This document shows, one piece after another, positions 9,811 through 17,796 of a stretch of 64,000 nt of DNA (its first letter is position 1; every line of letters starts with the position of its first letter). The DNA is from DATMFV01 sp035555975 (GTDB taxonomy: Bacteria > Verrucomicrobiota > Verrucomicrobiia > Chthoniobacterales > Chthoniobacteraceae). Below the pieces are notes generated by a model that saw only the letters and a program-made list of their open reading frames with translations, was not told the origin of the DNA and did not search any database. The stretch is from assembly GCA_035555975.1 (NCBI GenBank), contig DATMFV010000032.1, positions 1-64,000 on the forward strand. Reading direction: 5' to 3'. A program made the translations under genes and the position numbers.

Positions 9811-11820
9811 TCATTTCGTCTCGGGATCGCCCTTCCGCCAGCCGCTCCAGCGCTCCAGTTTTCTCAGGACGCCGACGTTGCCGATTTCGACGGCATGGGC
9901 ATCCCGGAACGTGTCGAGTTCCTCCTGCGCCTGCTCGAACTCCTCCTTCAGAACCGGGTCGCGCCGCGCCTCGCGATGCGCATGGAAAGCGGCCAGCGTT
10001 TTCATCGACCGCTCGGCATGCTCGAGCCAGAGATCGAGGTACGCGATCCGGCGCGCGCCTGCCGTATCGTTCGCACGCTCAGCCGCCGCCTTCGCCTTTT
10101 CCAGCAGCTCCCGCCCCTGCGCGAAAGCCTCCGGGGTATAGACTTCATCGCCCGCCTTGCTGACAAAGGCCCATCCGCCCCGGTTCCGGTCCCGGAACTC
10201 CTGGTCGAGCTTCAGCGTCACCCCTTTCCAGTAATCGAAATAGGCTCCCACCTCCTTGGAAGCCGCCCCAAACCCGGCATAGTATTCCTTCAGAATGTCG
10301 GCCACGGCAAAGTCGGGGTTCACATTCAGGCGCGCCATCATGTAGAGATTGAGTCCCTGCACGCCCCACATGCCGAGCAGGGAGTCGAAGTCGGTCGCGA
10401 TCATCCCATGGCGCGCCGCATACCTGAACTCTTCGCCAAACTCCTCGGCAAAGATATAAGGCACGCAGTAACCGCTCAGGAAATAGTTGGGCCGCAGGTA
10501 GAGCCGCGCCCCCGTTTTCGCCCAGCCGTCCCAGAGTTTCCGGAACGCCTCCCGGTTCTCGTCGCTCAACGGAAAGGCATACGGCGGGACAATGCCGACG
10601 ATGATCCGCTCGTTGAGCTTCGTCGCCACCGGCGGCGCGCTGGCGTCGGCATAGGCGTACCCGAGCACCGTCGCCTCCGGGTCGTGCTTTTGCCCCTCGG
10701 CCTGAAGCGCCAGCCAGAACCGGGCGTAGCGGTCGGAGAGCGAAACCATCGGCCGGTCCGAAGTATCGCCGGTCATCTCCTTGCGCTCCGCCTGTTTGGA
10801 AAGGAGCGGGGCGTCGGGCGGGTCCCAGGCGCGACACGCTTCGCAGACGCAGTTGGGATCGCGGGAAGTCTTGTCATTCTCCACCCCGTTGATCCACGGC
10901 AGACGCGGCACCTCCCTGCGCTGGACCAGCCAGTCTTCGATGATCTGCCGGTGCAGCCCCGGGTTGGAGACGCACATCTGCACCAAGTAGGGCCGCTCTT
11001 CGAGCACCGGCGCGCGCTGGCCGTCGGGCCGCAGCGCGAAGTACTCCGGGTGCGTCTTGCCGAAGCGTTCCCAATACTGCACATAGCCGTGGCCATACTC
11101 AAAGCTCACCCCCCTCGCGAAACGCTGGCGACGCAGCCAGATGCTGGTGTCGTCAATGTACCGGTCGCGAAGCTCTTTCGTGAGCCCCGGCCACGGCGTC
11201 AGGCTGAGCCGGGGGCGCGCGTGGATCAGCGGACGCACTTCGGTGCGCTCCTCCTCCGGCCCGCCGGAAAGCCCGCGCGCCGGCGGAACCACCGTCCCTG
11301 TCTCGCCGGGCCAGAGCCAGCGGACGCCCGCCTGCCGCTCCAGCCAGTCGTAAACGGCAAAAAGCGACCCCATGGAAACCGAATCGTCCAACGGCGGCGC
11401 GCCATGGACAAAGCCGGTCCATTGTTTCATGGCGCTTTGCGTAAACTTGTCCGGCGGCTGCACCCCGTCGTCCCTGCCGCTCAGGAACACCGCTTTTGCC
11501 GTGACTTTTGTCTGAAACCCGTTGGGCGGCAGCTTTCCGGGATCAAGCCCCGCCTCCCGGGAAGCCGAAGTCACCCCGAGGTAAATCCGGTTTTCCAACG
11601 GCGAGGCCGCGGCCTGCCCTTCGGAAAGGATCGGCAGTTTCGCGCCGGTCGCCCGTTCGATGTGCCACTCCAGCTCCCGGGCTGCGTAACGGGCCACCGC
11701 CGAAGGCTTGTCGGGCACCACGATGACGGCGCGCGGTTCGCCCCCGGCAACGATCTCCACCGCCTCCAGTGAAGGGAGCACGACGGTCAGGAAAAGGGGA
11801 AAAAGCAGGCGCAGGTTCAT
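9811..11820 (-). CDS. Secreted DUF4838-family (putative glycan-degrading) protein
   Basis: The product of about 669 residues begins with a signal peptide (MNLRLLFPLFLTVVLPSLEA). An N-terminal domain resembles the small alpha-beta domain of GH20/GH67-type enzymes (VPDKPSAVARYAARELEWHI, GAKLPIL, IYLGVTSASREAGLD). A long DUF4838 domain follows, with WLWPGETGTVVPP, EYFALRPDGQR, a CVCEACRAWDPPD cysteine cluster and FDSLLGMWGVQGLNLYMMARL. DUF4838 proteins are common in glycan loci and look like glycosidases, but I know of no settled reaction. An upstream in-frame ATG at 11877 is possible. The 11820 start is preferred because it puts the signal peptide first and creates the 4-bp ATGA overlap with the preceding PEP-CTERM gene seen repeatedly in this operon. 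Confidence 0.82.
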   Translation of the reverse strand: MNLRLLFPLFLTVVLPSLEAVEIVAGGEPRAVIVVPDKPSAVARYAARELEWHIERATGAKLPILSEGQAAASPLENRIYLGVTSASREAGLDPGKLPPNGFQTKVTAKAVFLSGRDDGVQPPDKFTQSAMKQWTGFVHGAPPLDDSVSMGSLFAVYDWLERQAGVRWLWPGETGTVVPPARGLSGGPEEERTEVRPLIHARPRLSLTPWPGLTKELRDRYIDDTSIWLRRQRFARGVSFEYGHGYVQYWERFGKTHPEYFALRPDGQRAPVLEERPYLVQMCVSNPGLHRQIIEDWLVQRREVPRLPWINGVENDKTSRDPNCVCEACRAWDPPDAPLLSKQAERKEMTGDTSDRPMVSLSDRYARFWLALQAEGQKHDPEATVLGYAYADASAPPVATKLNERIIVGIVPPYAFPLSDENREAFRKLWDGWAKTGARLYLRPNYFLSGYCVPYIFAEEFGEEFRYAARHGMIATDFDSLLGMWGVQGLNLYMMARLNVNPDFAVADILKEYYAGFGAASKEVGAYFDYWKGVTLKLDQEFRDRNRGGWAFVSKAGDEVYTPEAFAQGRELLEKAKAAAERANDTAGARRIAYLDLWLEHAERSMKTLAAFHAHREARRDPVLKEEFEQAQEELDTFRDAHAVEIGNVGVLRKLERWSGWRKGDPETK

Positions 11821-13100
11821 GAAAAAAGAGCGTTCGTCGTGGCGGTGCGGGTGAACCGGGTGCGGCGGGAGCGCCACCGCGCGCCCGCCCCGGCGAGGCC
11901 GAGAACCGTCAGCAACATCCCCGCCGTGGAAGGCTCCGGAATGAGCGCCACCTGGATCGTGCCGTTTTCGATCAGCCAGCCGTTGACGCCGAAGCTGGTG
12001 TCGAGCCGGTCATTGCCATTCAGGAGGTTGAGATCGCCGTAACCCAGCGTGGTGCTGCCAAACTCCAGCAGCGTGTAGACCTCCCCCGCCTCGCCCCCTG
12101 CAAGGTTGAAGTTGAGCTTTGCCGTGCCGCTGTTGGAAAGCGCTCCGGTAATGACCACCGGGCTGCCGCCGGGTTGAAGGTCGAGCGTGACGCCCCCTTC
12201 GATGTCGAGGCTCGAGAGGGTCAGCGTCGCCCCCGCTTCGGGAGCCAGCGTCAGGTTGCTGCCGGTTGTGAACGCCCCGCTGAAGGTCAGGCCGCTGGTC
12301 GCCTTGAGCGTGGCATGGTCGCCGATTGTCGCCCCCGCGCTGAAGATCAGGAGCCCGGTGTTGACCGTGTCACCAAAGGCGACCTCCGCCCCGGTGGCCA
12401 CATTCACCTCGTTGGAAAGGGTCCGCGTGTTAACGGAAACGGAACTGATGCGCCCTCCTTCGAGGGTCAGCGCCCCGCTGCCGAGGATCGAGGCCGAACC
12501 GGTCCCGACCTGAAGCGTGCCGTTCTTCACGACGGTTCCCCCGGTATGGAGGTTCGCCCCGGTGAGCGCGAAAGCGGCCCCTCCATCCACGATGATCGCC
12601 TTCGAGCCGGTGACAATCGTTGCGATCGTGACCAGCCCCGTGCCCGTGCCCGTCAGGGTGAGGTCGTCGCTCAGGCTGATCCGCCCGTTGCCCTGCACCC
12701 GGAAAGCGCCGTCGCTGTTCTGGACGATCGCGGGCCCGACCTCCCCGTCGGCAGCAAAGGTGATCGGGCGATTGGAGTCCGCCGTATTCCCGTTGCTGAT
12801 CGTCGTCAGCGCCGTGCCCGTCCCCGGCTCGAAAATAAAGCGGTTGAGGACGAAAGCGGCCGTCACGTTGTCCGTGGAGGCGTAGGCCGTCTCTGAACTC
12901 TGGAAAACGAGCACCGTGCTGCTGCTGGTGCTGCCGCCCACCGGAAAGCCGCCCGGCGTCCAGTGGGCGGCGGTGGACCAGCCCGCGCCGGGGCCGACCC
13001 AGGTGTAGGTGGCGGCCCGGGCGCAGGGAACGGCAAGGCCAAACAGGAGACAGGCCAGCGAAAGGCGGCCCCAACGGTTCAGGAAGGAAGGATGTTTCAT
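11817..13100 (-). CDS. PEP-CTERM protein with autotransporter-type repeats
   Basis: The 427-residue product starts MKHPSFLNRWGRLSLACLLF with a signal peptide ending near CARA. It continues with beta-rich repeats (YTWVGPGAGWSTAAHWTPGG; ANLHTGGTVVKNGTLQVG; GSGALTLEGG) of the autotransporter-associated strand type. It ends with IPEPSTAGMLL, a hydrophobic segment and an Arg-rich tail (RWRSRRTRF), a PEP-CTERM sorting signal, although the tail after the arginines is longer than usual. Its ATG overlaps the stop of the GH78 gene and its own stop overlaps the DUF4838 start (ATGA each time), so it is an integral member of the operon. The open frame extends well upstream, but 13100 is chosen for the signal peptide and the overlap. 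Probably a cell-surface or matrix protein serving this glycan locus. Confidence 0.87.
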   Translation of the reverse strand: MKHPSFLNRWGRLSLACLLFGLAVPCARAATYTWVGPGAGWSTAAHWTPGGFPVGGSTSSSTVLVFQSSETAYASTDNVTAAFVLNRFIFEPGTGTALTTISNGNTADSNRPITFAADGEVGPAIVQNSDGAFRVQGNGRISLSDDLTLTGTGTGLVTIATIVTGSKAIIVDGGAAFALTGANLHTGGTVVKNGTLQVGTGSASILGSGALTLEGGRISSVSVNTRTLSNEVNVATGAEVAFGDTVNTGLLIFSAGATIGDHATLKATSGLTFSGAFTTGSNLTLAPEAGATLTLSSLDIEGGVTLDLQPGGSPVVITGALSNSGTAKLNFNLAGGEAGEVYTLLEFGSTTLGYGDLNLLNGNDRLDTSFGVNGWLIENGTIQVALIPEPSTAGMLLTVLGLAGAGARWRSRRTRFTRTATTNALFS

Positions 13101-15685
13101 GGATGGGATTGGTTGGGTTGCAGGTTGAGAAGATTCTTTCCGGGCCGGAGCGGCGCACAGAGGTAGCGGGCCGCCCCTTCGCTCACCGTTTCCGGCGAGG
13201 GAACGGGAACCCCGTTGAGCAGCAGGAGGCCCGGACCCGTTTCCGGCGGCAGACCGGCGCAGACCTCGAGCCCGGCGGGCACATCGACTTCCAGCCCCGC
13301 CTCCCCGTGGAGCACCTGGATGACCCCGAACCGGGTGGCGACCCGGCAGCGGAGCCGGGTCAAAAGACCGGGCGCAGGGAGCACCGCGTAGCGCCGCCCC
13401 GAGTCGTCGAGCCGCCGCACCCCCGCGAAATAACGGGCGCAGATCACCGCCGGGGAACACGACCAGGCGTGGGAGAGCGATTGCCTCTGATCCCACGTCT
13501 CCCAGACGGAAGTCGCCCCCTGGCGCGCCAGTTCGCCCCAGCGCGCCTCGATAAAGCGCTGCGCCTCCGCCATCTTCCCGGCGCGGCACAACGCCTCCAG
13601 CCAGTACATGGCGAAATAGGGCGTACCGAGCGGCACCATTTTTTCCTCCGGCCAGCGGTAACGGCTCAGGGCGAGCGAAACGGTCGGGATCTTGCCAAGC
13701 CCGGGAAGCTCCGCGTCGTAGTCGTTTTCATCGGCCACAAAAATTTTCCGGAGATCCTCGCGTTGCAGCCGTTCGAAGATCCGCTCCTGCTGGTCGGCGT
13801 CCGCCAGCCCGTAAAGGAGCGCGAGGATATTCTCATGACAGCCCCACCGGGCCGTACGCCGCCCCTCCACCACTCCGTTGACAAAAACGCCCCGCTCCCC
13901 GTCCCAGAAACAGGCCCGGAACCGGTCGCGCAACCCCTCCGCCAGCCGGTTCCAGCGCCCCGCCTCCGCAGCGCGGCCGAGCGCGGAAGCGATGCGCGCC
14001 GAGCAAAGGAGGGCATGGCAGCCAAAGGCGTTCCAGGCCGCGTTGGCTCCGCGCAGGTCGATCGGCGCCCAGTCGATGAAGTTGTACCGGTTGACGTGCG
14101 CGCTCACCTCCGTCGGCGGCGCTTCCAGAAGCCCCCCGGCGTTGAACTTCGCCTCCAGCCAGCCGACCAGCCGCACCAGGTTTTCCCAAAGGTCGCGGGC
14201 CAGCCCCCAGTCGCCGCTTTCGATCGAGTATTCAAGCAGCGAAGGGGGATAGGCGAGCGTCCAGGTCGAAACATGGGAGGTGATATTGCCCGGGTACTTG
14301 CCCTGCATCTGCCCGTCGGACCGCTGTCCCCGCGCATGATGCAGCAGGAAACGGCGGGCAAGCGAATAGTCGCCGAAATAGGCATAGGCGGCCCGCGCCT
14401 TGATCAGGTCGTCGCCGAGCCACGCGCCCCGCTCCCTCCACGGCGTATCGAGGTAGGAATCCTCCATGCAAAGCTCGACGGTATGGAGGCTTAGTTCCAC
14501 GGCATGGTCGAGCACGGGGGAACTGGAGGCAAAAAACCCGCGGCGCTCCACCGGGAAGGCGCTCCGCTCCCATTCGAGCCGGATTTCCGCCGCCCCGCCG
14601 TGGACGACCGCCTGGACGTAGCGGGCGCATTTGGGCCAGGTGACCCGGTGGGAGAACGGCGCGTCGCCAAGGATCACGCGATCGAAATAATTAAGGCGCG
14701 CCTTGGCGGGATCGACCCGCCCCCCGCTCAGGTGCTCGCCGTAGCAGAGATCGACGATCGTCCCCGCCGGTCCGCTCAAATGCGCCACCGGGTAGCCGGT
14801 CCAGAGCCGCCCGAGATCCCACACCGCGTAAAAACTCTCCCTTGAACCGTAGGCCGTGGCGAGGGAACGGACGCAGCCGCCGCTCCCGCGCCCCGGCTGC
14901 CCGCCATCGCCCGGGAGCGGCGCATCGGAGGCGGCGCGCAGGCTTTCAGCCAGTTCGCCGAGCGCGATCTGCGGGTAGGGCCGGGCGGTCCGCAGCCAGC
15001 CGACCTGAAGCACCCGGTCGGGAAGATGCGCCTGCACCGGAAAAAACGGAATATCGCGCGGCTCCGGCAGCGTCGGGCCGGAAGGTTCCTCCAGTTCGCA
15101 GGCAAAGGGCCAGCCGCTGTCGTCGAAATCGGCTGCCATCACCTCGCCGGGCCGCTCCCGTGCGTCGTAGCATTCATTGGGCGGCTGGACATCGCCCCTG
15201 CGGGCGGTCAGCGCCGCGTAAGCCGGGTCGCGCCACATCTTCCAGCGCCGGTCGGAAACCAGTTGATGTTCCCCGAGGCTCAACCGGCACCAGAGCCCGC
15301 CCCGCCGGGGCATGCAGGAACTGATCGCCACCTTGCCGAGGCTGTAGACGCGGACCGCGATCACATTGCGCCCGCTGCGCAGATGGGCGGCGAGGCGGTA
15401 ACGATCGACCGTTGGCGTCGAAACATGGTAGCGCGGCGGGCCGAAGCCGATCCGCTCTCCGTTGACCCAAAGATCGTAGCGAAGATCCGCCGTGATCTCC
15501 AGCAGCGCCTCCCGGGGCACGGCGCATTCGAAAACCCGCCTCGCCCAGACCCAGGCATGCCGGTCCGAGCCCGCCGCCGGGGAGGCGTCGCACCAGATCC
15601 AGCGCGGCCCGCTTCGGGTCGACTCCGGCGGGCGGGGTGAAGGCGGTGCAGCCGGGCGCGGCACGGGTTCGATCGTCGGTGTCAT
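13097..15685 (-). CDS. GH78 alpha-L-rhamnosidase-like glycoside hydrolase
   Basis: The 862-residue protein has the GH78 order: an N-terminal beta-sandwich with LRYDLWVNGERIGFGPPRY, a second beta domain, an (alpha/alpha)6 barrel and a C-terminal beta domain. The active-site segment around residues 413-426 reads DTPWRERGAWLGDD. D413, R417, E418 and D425 match the spacing of the catalytic Asp/Arg/Glu/Asp set of Bacillus RhaB, and VWETWDQ later supplies the second conserved Glu. The family releases terminal alpha-L-rhamnose from glycosides and pectic side chains. I see no signal peptide, so it may act in the cytoplasm or be exported otherwise. Start 15685 gives a 4-bp overlap with the pseudopilin gene. 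Substrate is inferred; family is secure. Confidence 0.9.
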   Translation of the reverse strand: MTPTIEPVPRPAAPPSPRPPESTRSGPRWIWCDASPAAGSDRHAWVWARRVFECAVPREALLEITADLRYDLWVNGERIGFGPPRYHVSTPTVDRYRLAAHLRSGRNVIAVRVYSLGKVAISSCMPRRGGLWCRLSLGEHQLVSDRRWKMWRDPAYAALTARRGDVQPPNECYDARERPGEVMAADFDDSGWPFACELEEPSGPTLPEPRDIPFFPVQAHLPDRVLQVGWLRTARPYPQIALGELAESLRAASDAPLPGDGGQPGRGSGGCVRSLATAYGSRESFYAVWDLGRLWTGYPVAHLSGPAGTIVDLCYGEHLSGGRVDPAKARLNYFDRVILGDAPFSHRVTWPKCARYVQAVVHGGAAEIRLEWERSAFPVERRGFFASSSPVLDHAVELSLHTVELCMEDSYLDTPWRERGAWLGDDLIKARAAYAYFGDYSLARRFLLHHARGQRSDGQMQGKYPGNITSHVSTWTLAYPPSLLEYSIESGDWGLARDLWENLVRLVGWLEAKFNAGGLLEAPPTEVSAHVNRYNFIDWAPIDLRGANAAWNAFGCHALLCSARIASALGRAAEAGRWNRLAEGLRDRFRACFWDGERGVFVNGVVEGRRTARWGCHENILALLYGLADADQQERIFERLQREDLRKIFVADENDYDAELPGLGKIPTVSLALSRYRWPEEKMVPLGTPYFAMYWLEALCRAGKMAEAQRFIEARWGELARQGATSVWETWDQRQSLSHAWSCSPAVICARYFAGVRRLDDSGRRYAVLPAPGLLTRLRCRVATRFGVIQVLHGEAGLEVDVPAGLEVCAGLPPETGPGLLLLNGVPVPSPETVSEGAARYLCAPLRPGKNLLNLQPNQSHP

Positions 15686-16440
15686 GGGATGGCGGGAAAC
15701 TGGGTGGCGGTGAGCGCTTCCTTGCTGGTGGAGGTGACGTGGCCATCCGCCCAGAGGATGTTGAGCCCGGAGGCATGGCGGTTGGCCATGAACTTCCAGG
15801 CGTCGGTGGAAGGTCCGTAGGTGCCGAGGCTCCAGGCGGTCCCGGCGAAGGGGTCGGTCACGGCGGAATCGCCCAGGATCACCACCTTGGACAACTCCGC
15901 CCGGGCGGCCATGGCGGTCGTGCTCACCAGTTTCGCGACCCCGCTCGGGCGCAGGGCGTTGTAGCTGGCGCAGTAGGGGAACCCCGTCGGGTTTTTGGTC
16001 GAGGGATGATCGGGGGAACGAAACCGGTTCTCGGGACAGACCGTCAACTGGTCGAGCGCCTGCTGCCCGCCCACATAACGGGCGAGGCCGCGCGTGCCGC
16101 CCCCGCTCGGCGCGAACCAGAAGCCCGACCAGCCGAGTTCGGCGGCCACGGCGTTCTGCGAATTGGCAGGCGGGAACCTCTGCCGGTGGTCGAGCGTGTA
16201 AAGCCGGAGCGCCACCCCGACGCCGCGCAGGTTGTTGACGCACTGGGTGCGCCGGACGGAACGGATCGCCCGTTGCATCCCCGGCAGGACCAGCGCCAGC
16301 AGGACGCTCACCACCAGGAGGACGACCAGAAGCTCGCTCAGGGTAAACCCGCGTAAAGCCAGCCGACCCCGGGGAGAACCGGAAAACGGTCCCTGAAATG
16401 AAACCGGGCGCGGCGGATCAACGGAGGGCATGCGGCCCAA
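15682..16440 (-). CDS. Type II pseudopilin, H-X9-DG type
   Basis: The 252-residue product has a long basic leader, a prepilin peptidase site in LRGFTLSELLVVLLVVSV (Glu at +5 of the mature protein) and a 20-residue hydrophobic helix. The globular domain ends with RHASGLNILWADGHV, an exact H-X9-DG motif of the prepilin-processing-associated family that is abundant in Verrucomicrobiota, Planctomycetota and Lentisphaerota. Such proteins are expected to be cleaved by a GspO/PilD-type peptidase and to assemble in, or be escorted by, a type II/IV pilus-like machine; no other machine parts are encoded here. It is the first gene of a five-gene operon and overlaps the GH78 gene by 4 bp, so its role is probably specific to this glycan locus. 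Start 16440 accepted; a downstream ATG at codon 4 is possible. Confidence 0.9.
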   Translation of the reverse strand: MGRMPSVDPPRPVSFQGPFSGSPRGRLALRGFTLSELLVVLLVVSVLLALVLPGMQRAIRSVRRTQCVNNLRGVGVALRLYTLDHRQRFPPANSQNAVAAELGWSGFWFAPSGGGTRGLARYVGGQQALDQLTVCPENRFRSPDHPSTKNPTGFPYCASYNALRPSGVAKLVSTTAMAARAELSKVVILGDSAVTDPFAGTAWSLGTYGPSTDAWKFMANRHASGLNILWADGHVTSTSKEALTATQFPAIP

Positions 16441-16444
16441 AGTA

Positions 16445-16476
16445 ATTAAATTTGAGCCTAAGTCAATAAATTTAAT
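16445..16476. promoter_or_regulatory. Candidate operator: AT-rich dyad before the pseudopilin operon
   Basis: ATTAAATTT (16445-16453) and AAATTTAAT (16468-16476) are perfect reverse complements separated by 14 bases. They lie in the 45-bp gap between the GntR/LacI-hybrid gene and the pseudopilin start. Its location just upstream of the five-gene operon suggests a binding site for the neighbouring regulator. AT-rich arms can arise by chance, so this is tentative. Confidence 0.4.
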
Positions 16477-16485
16477 GCAGTGAAT

Positions 16486-17664
16486 TTACGACGGAGAGGC
16501 GTCGGGCCGGGAAACCGAAGCACCCGGCGGCAGATAAACCGGGCACGGCAGAATCAGCTCCTTGACGCCGGAATCGGGCTTTTTGATCAGCTCGACGAGC
16601 ATTTCCACCGCCCGCTCCCCCATGCGCACAAAGTCGGGCCGCGTCGTCAGAAACGACTCCTCCCACTCCGGCTCCTGCGAATTGTCGAACCCGACGATCA
16701 CCGCCTCCCCGGAAAGCGTTCCGCCGGTTTCCTTCAGCAGTTTTTTTAACGAATGGGCATAACGGTCGCTCGGGGCGATGATCGCGGTCGGGGCCGGGGC
16801 GTGCCCGAGGAGTTCGGGGATCGCCTCCCGGTTTCGTTCGAGGATCTGGTCGTAAATATCGGTCGCGACATTCGCCGCCGTCGGCGAGACGGGCCGGGCC
16901 GGGCTGAAGTAACGCTGCACGAAGTAGTCCGACCGCGGGATTTCCGCCTCCTCCATGGCGCGGAGAAACCCCGCCAGACGGTCTTCCACGCTCCGGATCG
17001 GCGTCGGCGTGCAGAGGTGCATGAACGCGATGTGCCGGTGCCCGTGGGCGAGGAGATGCCGGGTGATTTCATACCCCGCCGACCAGTTGTCGAAGACGAT
17101 CCGCGAACGGTCGACCCCCGGCACCGGCGTATCGACCAGCACCATCGGAAAATCCGCAAATTCATGGAAAAGGTAGTCGTTCCTTTCGTCGCGCGAGGAG
17201 AGGACCGGATGGAGCAGCACCCCGTCGAGCCCCCGCTCGATCATCCGGGCCAGGTGCTGGCGCTCCTGCTGGTAATCCCATTCGGCGCTGGCGATCTGGA
17301 GATTCAGCTCCATCCGCCCGGCGGCGCGGATCACCCCCTGCAAAATCGGGCTCGAAGCATGCACCGTGGAGGCGATCAGCCCGATCGAAAACCGGTCAAC
17401 CCCCTCCTGCGCCGCCGCTTCCCCCGGCAGGCGGAGGATGTAGACCCCGCTCCCGCGCCGCCCTTCGAGGTAGCCCTGCACCTGGAGAATCCCGAGCGCC
17501 TTGCCCATCGTCGGCGGGCTGACGCGGTACCGCCGCGCCATATCGGGGATGGAAGGGAGCTTGTCGCCCACCTGAAACTCTCCGGAGGACAAATAATCCT
17601 CCACGACTCTCTGGCTGAGCGGCTTCGTGCTGGAGCGGCCGGGGTGATCTTTCTGGTCAGGCAT
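16486..17664 (-). CDS. GntR-HTH / LacI-type sugar-binding hybrid regulator
   Basis: The 392-residue protein combines a GntR winged helix (about residues 14-80: LSQRVVEDYLSSGEFQVGDK, LPSIPDMARRYRVSPPTMGK, LEGRRGSGVYIL) with a LacI/GalR-like periplasmic-binding domain (about 92-375: IGLIASTVHASSPILQGVIR, GLDGVLLHPV, GHRHIAFMHL, AVIVGFDNSQEPEW). This is the AraR-like architecture used by bacteria to sense sugars in glycan-use operons. It lies 45 bp upstream of the pseudopilin-GH78 operon on the same strand and may be transcribed with it. It is divergent from the double amidohydrolase gene at 17797, and a 15-bp palindrome sits in that 132-bp gap. A rhamnose-derived ligand would fit the GH78 neighbour but is inference. 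Confidence 0.92.
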   Translation of the reverse strand: MPDQKDHPGRSSTKPLSQRVVEDYLSSGEFQVGDKLPSIPDMARRYRVSPPTMGKALGILQVQGYLEGRRGSGVYILRLPGEAAAQEGVDRFSIGLIASTVHASSPILQGVIRAAGRMELNLQIASAEWDYQQERQHLARMIERGLDGVLLHPVLSSRDERNDYLFHEFADFPMVLVDTPVPGVDRSRIVFDNWSAGYEITRHLLAHGHRHIAFMHLCTPTPIRSVEDRLAGFLRAMEEAEIPRSDYFVQRYFSPARPVSPTAANVATDIYDQILERNREAIPELLGHAPAPTAIIAPSDRYAHSLKKLLKETGGTLSGEAVIVGFDNSQEPEWEESFLTTRPDFVRMGERAVEMLVELIKKPDSGVKELILPCPVYLPPGASVSRPDASPS

Positions 17665-17731
17665 GGCGAAACTTCAGGGTGATAAAATAGATTACTTTGG
17701 AAAGAAAAAAAACCAATCGGCGTACGGAAGA

Positions 17732-17746
17732 GCTTTTGCCAAAAGC
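17732..17746. promoter_or_regulatory. Candidate GntR-regulator operator (15-bp palindrome)
   Basis: GCTTTTG (17732-17738) and CAAAAGC (17740-17746) are perfect 7-bp arms around a single C, in the AT-rich gap between the hybrid regulator and the double amidohydrolase. A TATATT hexamer at 17750-17755 follows on the plus strand and could be a -10 box. Position and symmetry suggest the regulator's own operator. Confidence 0.5.
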
Positions 17747-17796
17747 AAATATATTTTGTTGATCTCACCGGATCTCCGGAGCCATCATCACCGTTC

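Noticed and set aside
7905..10163. Very long plus-strand open frame (752 codons)
   Set aside because: It is antisense to the propeller and DUF4838 genes. The Arg/Pro-rich composition is typical of reverse frames in GC-rich DNA.
3455..13100. PEP-CTERM proteins considered as true autotransporters
   Set aside because: They share strand repeats with autotransporters but end in a PEP motif, hydrophobic helix and basic tail, not in an outer-membrane barrel with a terminal Phe.
15686..16243. N-terminal extension of the GH78 frame
   Set aside because: It overlaps the pseudopilin gene in another frame. The domain start and the ATGA overlap support 15685.
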